From Shewanella sp. 10N.286.48.A6 (GTDB taxonomy: Bacteria; Pseudomonadota; Gammaproteobacteria; Enterobacterales; Shewanellaceae): DNA of 64,000 nucleotides. This document shows, one piece after another, positions 53,504-63,800 of this stretch. Both the position numbers and the translations under genes were made by a program. How positions within the stretch are numbered: the first letter of the stretch is position 1; every line of letters starts with the position of its first letter. The stretch is from NCBI RefSeq assembly GCF_002873135.1, contig NZ_MCVI01000009.1, forward strand, positions 9,271-73,270, written 5' to 3'. The notes beneath the pieces were generated by a model, which did not search any database, was not told where the DNA came from, and worked only from the letters and a program-made list of their open reading frames with translations.

Positions 53504-53530
53504 AGCCGCGAGTGAATCGCGGCTTTTTAT
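53504..53530 (+). terminator. Rho-independent terminator
   Basis: AGCCGCGA / TCGCGGCT (8-bp GC-rich stem, 5-base loop) is followed by TTTTTATT. It ends the EAL gene. The remaining bases up to 53811 show no gene or motif. Confidence 0.88.
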
Positions 53531-53811
53531 TGTCAGTAATTTAACACTTACATCTGGTAATGTTTGACGTTTTATTGTGCTAAATGAAATGTAAATTGCA
53601 TAAATATGGCTTAAATTGGAATGCTTTGTAGAGCGGGCTGACTATAAAAGCCGTTGCCGAGGCTGTTTAATTAATGATCATTGAGTGGGGAGGCTAAAGA
53701 GGTAAACTAAAATCGCTTACTCATTTTAATGACAGTAATGTTTAGATTTTGGAAATAACTTTACGTTGTCGAGCTAACGTAGTGAACTGACGTATTTGAT
53801 AGGGGGGTATA

Positions 53812-54801
53812 TTGAGCAGAAAAAGCCTAAATGCGGCAGGTGTATTGCTGTTATCAGCGAGTTTAGCGCCGATTAGCGTAACAGCAGATCAAATTTATTT
53901 TAGCTTCGATAATGATATCGTTACCGGCTCAGATGGTGATTACTCCAATGGTTTTGTCATAGGTTGGCATGCAAAGCCAGAACACAATTTTTCAGCGGCA
54001 TCATCGGTCTTTCAATGGCAGTCTGCACTTTTATTCCCCCAACAAACACAGCAAGCACACCGTGGGGCTCAGTTATATAGCCGAATGTGGACCCCAATTG
54101 AAATCGCCTATGACTATCCACAATCAGAAGAAAGACCTTATGCAGGTCTATTGGAGCTAGAAAGCTATACCGGTGTGTTTAGCCCATCACTGGCACAAAA
54201 AAATTGGTTGTCTGTTGGTGTTATGGGACCTGCGTCAGGGGCTGAAATGCTGCAATCAGTGGTGCATAAAATTACCTCATCAACTAAACCGGGTGGCTGG
54301 GATTATCAAATAGAGAATCAGCTGACATTTCAACTTGCCTATGAAGTCGAAGCTTTACTCACTCGTCAGCAAGCATTTGAAAATAGTCAGTGGGATTTAA
54401 GCGCATTTAATCATTCGATGGCTGGGAATTTTCGTTCTCAATCGAGTGTCGGTCTCACCTTGCGTTGGGGTGATGACTTAGACCAAACCTTTGGCCAACT
54501 TTCAAGTCAGGCTGGTCACTTAGGAAATTATACTCATTCCGCTAACTCTGATGGTAGCTGGACGGCTTATGCAAGGGTGCAGGCTGGATATCGGTTTAAT
54601 GATTTAACCATTGATGGTGATTTACCCTATGACTCATCGCTTGAAATCAAGCATGAACAAGCGCAAGCAAGTTTAGGGGTGATATGGGCATTTCCCACAT
54701 GGTCTGTGAGTTGGAGCTTTGATTTTTATAGCAAAGAATATCAATCAGATGTCGATGACTGGCATGGCTATGGGGTGATTAGTTACACTAAAGTGCTTTA
54801 A
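53812..54801 (+). CDS. lpxR: LpxR-like lipid A deacylase
   Basis: This 329-residue outer-membrane protein matches the LpxR (DUF2219) family, which removes an acyloxyacyl chain from lipid A. It has a signal peptide (ending near SVTA-DQ) and the characteristic first strand IYFSFDNDIVTGSDGDYSNG with the calcium-binding Asn/Asp residues, followed by ERPYAGLLELESY and a 12-strand barrel ending YGVISYTKVL. The start is a TTG at 53812, preceded by AGGGGGG. It is a single-gene unit with a strong terminator. Calcium-dependent activity is known for the family; here it is inferred. Confidence 0.85.
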   Translation: MSRKSLNAAGVLLLSASLAPISVTADQIYFSFDNDIVTGSDGDYSNGFVIGWHAKPEHNFSAASSVFQWQSALLFPQQTQQAHRGAQLYSRMWTPIEIAYDYPQSEERPYAGLLELESYTGVFSPSLAQKNWLSVGVMGPASGAEMLQSVVHKITSSTKPGGWDYQIENQLTFQLAYEVEALLTRQQAFENSQWDLSAFNHSMAGNFRSQSSVGLTLRWGDDLDQTFGQLSSQAGHLGNYTHSANSDGSWTAYARVQAGYRFNDLTIDGDLPYDSSLEIKHEQAQASLGVIWAFPTWSVSWSFDFYSKEYQSDVDDWHGYGVISYTKVL

Positions 54802-54825
54802 TTCTGGTTATAAAAAACGATGTTT

Positions 54826-54861
54826 AAAAGGCGCACCATGATTCATCATGGTGCGCCTTTT
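54826..54861. terminator. Bidirectional Rho-independent terminator
   Basis: A perfect 16-bp stem (AAAAGGCGCACCATGA / TCATGGTGCGCCTTTT) with a TTCA loop lies between the convergent lpxR and adhesin genes. Confidence 0.9.
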
Positions 54862-54895
54862 CAGTCTATTACAGAGTTATTATGACTAAAGTTTT

Positions 54896-57800
54896 TTAGA
54901 CCTGATTGTGCATGTCATTTAATGCTTGATGTAGCAAATCATCGTCATTAGCCTGATTAGTATCACTTTGATCAGGTTGGTCATTTAAATCTGCCAATAA
55001 CTCATCTTTATGCTGCTGATGGTTATCATCATCTAACGGGTTTTCAAAAGCGTCGACCTGATTGGCATCTAACATATCGGCATCAGGTGCCGCTAGTGTT
55101 TCCGCCACATTAGCTAAATCATTCACTACTGTTGCTTGTGGAGTTGGATTCATATCAGCATGACTAACGCCTACCATCTGTAGATAGTGATCAATAGGAG
55201 AACTCGCCCCGGACTGGTTAAGTGAATGAGCACCTTCGGGATGCTCGGGGCTGCTTTCATCATCAGCGCCAATATGCGCTAGCACCTCATCAAATGAAGG
55301 TTCATCTTCAGTGATGCTTGCGCTAAAAGTCATTATGTCGTCAGGTACGTCGTTCATGTCCGCTGCAGGTGGCGGAGCGGCAGATGTATCGGGTGTGATT
55401 GTCATGCCAACAAGGTGAGTAGAGGTTTGGTTATGACCACTGTGGCCATGAACATAAGTCACATCTACATTCACTTTGACATCAACATTGGACGCATGTG
55501 CATCATGATACACAACTTGAAATACGTCATGATGTTCTTCTGAAGTGGTTTGCCCTGCCCAATGGCTGCCGCCTGTCGCCTTATTACCGGCAGTCGGAGC
55601 TTGCCTATAAACATAGTCCACGTGGCCAGTTACGGGATCGATGCTTAAGGTACCGTATTGGCCTTGCAAACTGGTTGAAGTATGACCGTGGCCATCAGTG
55701 ATTGCCCACCCAGCGCCAGATAAACTAGGGCTGAGCTGTTGTATTATTGGAGGTGCAACCAGATCGCCTGAGATATGTGAGCCAATGCTACCACTACCTG
55801 TTGGTGTGGGGGGGGTCTTAAAGCTCAAAGTGGGTACAGGGTTAGCGCTATCGCTAATAAACAGAGGGCTGTGTATTGATGCTAAATTACCCGCTAAATC
55901 TTGAACAGATGCGGTGACATCAACCGTTCCCCCTGGCAGCGCCTGAACCTCCGCTGCGGTTAATGAAGTGTGCCAAGCGCCTTGAGTTACCACGGCTTGA
56001 TGCTGCTGACCCGCAATCGTTACTGTAACCGTTTGCCCATCTTCAACGCCAGATACTGTACCGGTTATATCAACCGCTTGCTGGTGTTCGCTGGCTTCAA
56101 TGATATTGTCGCTAGTGATTGGGTTAACCCTAATGGCCGCGTTAGTATCGGTGCTGTAGTGATGATTATCCGTCGCAGTAGCGTTGTTTCCTGCTGTATC
56201 CGTTATGGTGACTGATGCGCTAATGTTGGTGTGGCTGCTCAGTTGATTGGCTGGGATGTCGATTGAGAATCTATGTTGTGCATCCACGGCGCCAGTGTAA
56301 GTGTGTGTGCCTAGTGTAAGGGTGATATTGTCGCCAACGCTGACTTCACTCCCCACAGTACCAGTGACTGGCACGCTGCCACTGAGCTCGGCCTGATTGA
56401 GCACGTCATCAGCAGTGATAGGGTCAAGGCTAATGTGTGGCGCTGCTACATTAGTGTCTAGCGTAAAATCAATACTGGTGGCTTTTGATGTGTGCCCAGC
56501 GTTGTCAGTTTGCCTTACCTGTAGCTGATTAAGTCCCTCGACAGGAGTAAATTGGCTGCTCCAATGGGCACCACCATCTGTGGAATACTCCACCTGCATT
56601 CCAGCGGTTTGACCTGAGATGCTAAGCGCCCCATCTTGAGTGATCAAGTCTGTGGCCGAGCTGCCGGTATCATGGGCCAGCGAGACTGCTAATGGCGCAA
56701 TAATGATCGGGGCTTGAAAAGGGTCTATATGAATAGTTAAGTTGTTCTGACTATTGTCTGCATAATCACCATTCGTGTCTGTGACGCGGTAGATAAGATT
56801 AGGCACTTGCCCGCTAAATTGACTGTTTGGGGTAAAGGTGTAGTCGCCGTTGGCTGAAATTGCGATAACCCCAACACCAGTAATGTTATGAGTTTGCCCA
56901 GCTTGAACCGTTACATAGTGATGCGTTACTGGGTCTTGAAATTGCACATCATCAAGCACTAACTGTGCGCCATCATCAACATCCGTAGCCCCCTGCAGTA
57001 AGTTGCCTGTAACGGGGCCGTTATTCTGCTGAGAATGTGGGTTAAAACTGTGGATGATTGGACGATCACTGGTGCCTGTGACGACGACTTGAGCTTGCTG
57101 CTGCGATGTCTGCACATTGCTACCAGCTCCTTGTTGTAGCTCATACTTAATGTCAACTTTTAAGGCGATGCCGTTGGCCAAATGGTTGTAGCTATTGTGC
57201 GCCGGATCGACCTGTAATGTATGGCCGTCGCCGGCTAGCATAAAGCCAACGGGTACCTGATTAGTGTAATGAACACCGTCGGTCGAAAATTGCATGTGGC
57301 TTACAGTGCCACTGCTCAGTCCACCGAGTAAATCGAGAGATTTAACCGCGCCACCTTCATTAACGCTCACGCTTGGCGTGTCATCATGGCCATGAATTTG
57401 CACATTGATGGTGTGGCTAGCAGTGCCGTCCGGTGAGGTAAGGGTAAAGCTTTCGGTCACAATTTGCCCGGCAACCAAACCATTAGTGGTAGCAAGTGAA
57501 TTGTCTAAGGTATAAGACCAATTGCCTTGCTGATCCATTGACAGATAACCATACTGCCCCGCTAACTGGCTGATTGTGGCAAATTGATTTTCGCCACTGT
57601 CGACATCTGTCAGTGTTAACTGCCCCGTCAGACGACTCGTTGCACCATCTTCGAAGATATCGACGTTCGATGATGCTTGTGACTGGCCATTGATCAGGGC
57701 TGAATCGTTCACCGCTGCGAGCGTGGTGCTAGCTCCTGTATGGGTCACACCACCGTGGGCATCCTTAACGTCATAGCTAAAATGGACTTCGCCGTTATAG

Positions 57801-60800
57801 TCTTTTTCTGGGGTAAAGGTGAAGGTGCCATCGGCATTTAACGCAATAGCGCCATGATCAGCCTGTAGGTTTTCAATGGATAATTTGCCAATATCGTTGT
57901 CATCGATATCAGTTGTGTTAGCCAGTAGCAGTGCTGGGGTGAGAACAATTTTGCTATCTTCTAAGCCATTCGCTAAACGTACTTCAGCTGATGCAACTGG
58001 GGCATCATTGGTGCCATGAACGGTCACTGTGATATCTTTTTTAGCACTGCCATCAATAGATTCAACGGTAAAGGTTTGCTGGAAGCTTTCCCCTGCGCCT
58101 AAATGTTGGACTTTATCATTGTCAATATCGTATGACCAATGGCCCTTTGCGTTGATATTGAACCGACCACCTTCGGCGGTGGTGATGGTTTGTGCAATAA
58201 AACCGGCTTGGTCGTGATCGGGGTCAATCACGTGTAACGTGCCGCCACTGCTGAGCTGATTAGTGGTATTGCCAAAGGAAGTGTGATCTTCGTAAACATG
58301 ATTATTGAGGCTGGAGTAGGGCGTTACTTCAATTTTTGCTTGAGTATCTTCACCCGTCACCTTCACCATAATGGTGAGCTTTTGACCATCATTGGTTTCG
58401 ATTTCGTAGGGGAGCTCCATCGACTCGCCAGCATGTAGGCTACCAATGAGATCGTCCGCATGACGATTGGTAACAGCTTCTAATCTGAATTGATAAGTGC
58501 CATTAGGCCAAACATCAAGGTGACCAGGCTCAAACCCTTGGCCTAAATACTTCCCGCTAAAAACAAACTGAGTGTTATCACCACTATCAGGGTCAATCAG
58601 CTGAAGCTGGCCTCTATAGGATTTAAATTCACTATCCAGCGCTTGTGTTTCAGTGAGCTGAATGACATTAGAAACCAGTGTGGCTTTATCATCTGTGCCG
58701 GCAATGGTGAGCGTGGCGGTTTGTTGCGTACTTCCACCATGGCCATCTTCAACTTGATAAGTGATAGCGATTTGTTGCGACTGACCATTGGCCAAATGGT
58801 TAAATGCGGGATTGGTGGCATCAACAATTAATGTATGACCATCAGTATCTAAGGTAATGCCCGTTGGAAGTTGGCCCGACTGAGGTTGACCATCGATGGC
58901 ATATTCAAGGTGACTGATGGTTAAAGCGTCGCCGTCTTTGTCTGTGGCACTTACTAGCAGATTGAGGGTGTGATGATTATCGGCCCCCTCACTGACACTG
59001 TCGGTTAAAGGCGTCACATCAGGGTTGTCGTTAACCGCAGCCAAGTTGGTGGTTGCACTGGTGTGGGTCACACCACCGTGGGCATCCTTAACGTCATAGC
59101 TAAAATGGACATCGCCGTTATAGTCTTTTTCTGGCGTAAAGGTAAAGGTGCCATCGCCATTAATTAATATCGAACCATGGTCGGCGTGTAGGTTTTCAAT
59201 GGTTAGTTTACCGGCGTCATTGGCATCCACATCGACTGTATTCGCTAATAGTTGCGCGGTGGTTAAGGTTTGGCGTGTATCTTCGCTGCCACTTTGTAGC
59301 ACCACTTCAGATGAACAGTAAGGTCTGTCGTTACTGCCGTGAATGGTGATGACAATATCGTGTGTTGTACCATCTTTTGAATGGACTGTAATCGTATCGG
59401 TTAGGCTTTGCCCTTCGCCGAGTTGGTCAATTGCGGTGCCGCGAGTTGTGGGCCTTGCACCAATAGCGGCTCTATGTCCCGCATCAGCATGATAATGCCA
59501 GGCGCCATCGGTGAGTAAGATTAGGTCGCCATAGGTGCCGTGGTAGTCGTAACCATTGCTACCTTGGCGTTCAAAACCTGATTCACCGACATCCGGATCG
59601 GTTATTGTTAGTTTGCCATCGGCATACAGCGTTTTATTGCCAAGTGTGGCTATGCCTGGTTGAGCATAGTCAGGTGACATGTCGACACCCGCGCTGTTTT
59701 CGGTTATTGAACCAGTATCAACGCCAGTGATAATTGCAGCATCACCCACTGCCGCGAGCGTGGTTGACGCACCTGTATGGGTGATACCGCCGTGGGCATC
59801 TTTGACATCGTAATTAAAATGCACCGAGCCGTTATAGTCTGTTTCAGGCGTAAAGGTGAAGCTACCATCGGCATTGTTCAAAATGGAGCCGTGGTCGGCA
59901 TGCAGGTTTTCAATTGTGAGTAATCCAGCATCGTTTGTATCGACGTCCACGGTATTAGCCAGCAGTTGTGCGGTAGTCAGAGTTTGGCGGGTATCTTCGC
60001 TGCCATTTACAATCACAACTTCAGATGAACAGTAAGGGCGGTCATTATCACCATGAATGGTAATAACAATGTCGTGGGAAGTACCATCTTTTGATTGGAT
60101 AGTGATTGTATCAGTTAATGTTTGTCCTTCTCCGAGTTTATCTATAGTAGAGCCAATAGTTGTTTTTCTATTGCCGACCCAATCTACGCTGCCAACCGTC
60201 ACGTCATAATGCCAAGTTCCATCACTGTTTAACAATAAATGTCCATATTGTCCGTGGTATGAATTGTTCCAAGCACCGCCTTTAGAGTCAAACTGTGATT
60301 CACCAGTATCAGGGTCAACAATATCTAACTTGCCATCAGCGGTTAATGCAGCTTGTCCAAGTTTAGCCATACCAGGTTGTGCATAATCTGGTGACATATC
60401 GCCAAAACTGCCATGACCTTCATCAACGTCACCTGTTGAAATTCCAGTAATAACAGCTTTATCGTCAGTGCCATTGATGGTGACTGTGATCTGTTGCTCG
60501 GTGCCATCTATAGAATGAACGACTAAGGTATCAGTTACCGTTTCACCTGTTTTTAAACTTTGAATAGATGGTTGTGAATTATCAGCCGTATAAGTCCAGT
60601 GACCTAATTCATTTAACGCCAGTGAGCCAAATTGTCCTTGTTGTACTGTGGCTTGGAATTGATTTTGACCATTATCAACATCAGTAACGGTTAATGCGCC
60701 ATCAACATGCAGTTGTCCTTGATGGACGTCTTTGTCTTCGGTTAATTGTGCTGAACTTGTACCGCCAATCACCGCTTTATCATCAGTGCCGTTAATGGTC

Positions 60801-63800
60801 ACAGTGATTTTTTGCTCTGTGCCATCGACTGAATGAACTACTAAGGTATCAGTGAGTGACTCACCCGTTTTCAGTCCTTGAATCGTTGACTGAGAATTGT
60901 CAGCTGTGTAGGTCCAATGACCAAGGTTGTTGATACTCAGCGTTCCGAACTGACCTTGTAAAGATTCTGCTGAAAACTGAGCTTGGCCGTTATCTAAATC
61001 TGTAACAGTGAGGGCACCATCGACATGCAGTTGTCCTTGATGGACGTCTTTGTCTTCGGTTAATTGTGCGGTACTTTTTCCTGCAATAACGGCTTTATCA
61101 TCAGTACCGTTAATGGTAACGGTAACTTTCTGCTCAGTGCCATCGACCGAGTGAACGACTAAGGTATCGGTGAGTGATTCGCCTGTTTTCAGCCCTTGAA
61201 TGGCTGGTTGAGAATTATCAGCCGTGTAAGTCCAGTGGCCTAGGTTATTGATCGACAGTGTGCCAAATTGACCTTGCAATGAACTTGCTGAAAACTGGGC
61301 TTGGCCATTATCTAAATCTGTTACGGTAAGTGCGCCATCAACTCGAAGTTGACCAGAGTGAACATCTTTATCTTCAGTTAAACTGGCTGTTGATGTGCCA
61401 GCAACCACGGCTTTATCATCAGTGCCATTAATCGTAACGGTAACTTTCTGCTCAGTGCCATCGACTGAATGAACTATGAGAGTATCCGTTAATGATTCGC
61501 CTGTTTTCAGGCCTTGAATAGTCGGCTGAGAGTTATCAGCGGTGTAAGTCCAATGGCCTAAACTATTGATACTCAGAGTACCAAATTGACCTTGTTGCAC
61601 TGTGGCCTGGAATTGGTTTTGTCCTGAATCTACATCGGTTACGGTGAGTGCGCCATCGACATGCAGTTGTCCTTGATGGACGTCTTTGTCTTCGGTTAAT
61701 TGTGCGGTACTTGTTCCTGCAACCACGGCTTTATCATCAGTACCGTTAATAGTAACGGTAACTTTCTGCTCAGTGCCATCGACTGAATGAACTATGAGAG
61801 TATCCGTTAATGATTCGCCTGTTTTAAGACCTTGAATGTTCGGCTGTGAGTTATCAGCTGTGTAGGTCCAGTGACCTAATTCATTGATTGATAGAGTACC
61901 AAACTGACCTTGTAATGAGGTGGCTTGGAATTGATTTTGACCGTTATCGACATCAGTAACAGTGAGGGCGCCATCGACGCGGAGCTGTCCACCATGCACA
62001 TCTTTATCTTCAGTTAAACTGGCTGTTGATGTGCCACCAATAACGGCTTTATCATCAGTGCCATTAATGGTCACAGAGATTTTTTGCTCAGTACCATCAA
62101 CACTATGAACGATTAAAGTATCGGTGAGTGATTCGCCCGTTTTCAGTCCTTGGATGGCAGATTGAGAATTATCAGCCGTGTAGGTCCAATGACCTAAATT
62201 GTTAATCGATAACGTGCCGAACTGACCTTGCAATGATGTCGCTGAAAACTGAGCTTGGCCGTTATCTAAATCGGTAACGGTTAATGCGCCATCAACATGC
62301 AGTTGTCCTTGGTGAAGGTCTTTATCTTCTGTTAATTGTGCTGTGCTTGTTCCTGCAATCACGGCTTTATCATCAGTGCCATTAATGGTTACTGAGATTT
62401 TTTGTTCTGTACCATCAACAGAATGAACTACTAAGGTATCAGTGAGTGACTCGCCCGTTTTAAGACCTTGAATACTCGGCTGTGAGTTATCGGCGGTATA
62501 GGTCCAGTGACCTAATTCATTGATTGATAGAGTACCAAACTGACCTTGTAATGAGGTGGCTTGAAATTGATTTTGACCGTTGTCGACATCAGTAACAGTG
62601 AGGGTACCATCTACTCGAAGCTGCCCTTGATGAACATCTTTATCTTCAGTTAATTGTGCTGTTGAAGCACCCGCAATCACCGCTTTTTCGTCAGTACCGT
62701 TAATGGTCACAGTGATTTTTTGCTCAGTGCCGTCAACGCTATGAACTAACACTGTATCGGTAACTGACTCACCGGTTTTAAGGCCTTGAATGTTCGGCTG
62801 CGAGTTATCGGCGGTATAGGTCCAGTGACCTAATTCATTGATTGATAGAGTGCCGAATTGACCTTGTAGTGAGGTGGCTTGGAATTGATTTTGACCATTA
62901 TCCACATCAGTAACAGTGAGGGCGCCGTCAACGCGAAGTTGCCCACCGTGAACGTCTTTATCTTCAGTTAAGCTGGCGGTTGAGATACCCGCAATCACCG
63001 CTTTATCATCCGTGCCGTTAATGGTCACAGTGATTTTTTGCTCAGTGCCATCAACGCTATGAATTAACACTGTATCAGTAACTGACTCACCTGTTTTAAG
63101 GCCTTGAATGTTCGGCTGCGAGTTATCAGCGGTGTAGGTCCAGTGACCTAACTCATTGATTGATAGAGTGCCGAATTGACCTTGTAGTGAGGTGGCTTGG
63201 AATTGATTTTGTCCTGAATCTACATCGGTTACGGTGAGGGCGCCATCGACATGCAGTTGTCCTTGATGGACGTCTTTATCTTCGGTTAGATTAGCCGATG
63301 AAACGCCACCAATTTGAGCGGTTTCATTGCTACCGTTAATACTAATGGTAACTTGTTTGGATACTGGGGTGCCTGAGCTATCAGTTGCTGTGACTGTGAA
63401 AGTTTCAACTGCTACTTCTCCCTGATGTAGGGCTAAAGTCGTTGCTGAATGATTATCTAGAACGTATTGCCATTCTCCAGATTTTGAATCAATGACGAGC
63501 TGGCCAAATTGACCTATTCCATTTGAGGCCGACCAAGTGATGCTATCGCCATTATCTGGGTCGGTAGCTATGAGGTTGCCTGAAACGGTATCAATTGAAC
63601 CTAACTCATTGAGACTAGCATGATGTATACCTGAAATTTGCGGTAAATCGTTACTACCTTCAACCTCTACAGCAATGACCGAGCTCACTTTATTGCCTTG
63701 GCTGTCCGTTGCCGAAATGACAAATTGTTCTGTTTGATGAGTCCCTTCAGATAATGCATTTGTTTGCTGGTTATTATTATCAAGTTGGTAATGCCATTCG

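Noticed and set aside
60435..63300. Regularly spaced repeats that could suggest a CRISPR array or other direct-repeat element
   Set aside because: The period is 318 bp, in frame throughout and encodes VCBS protein domains; there are no short repeats with unique spacers.
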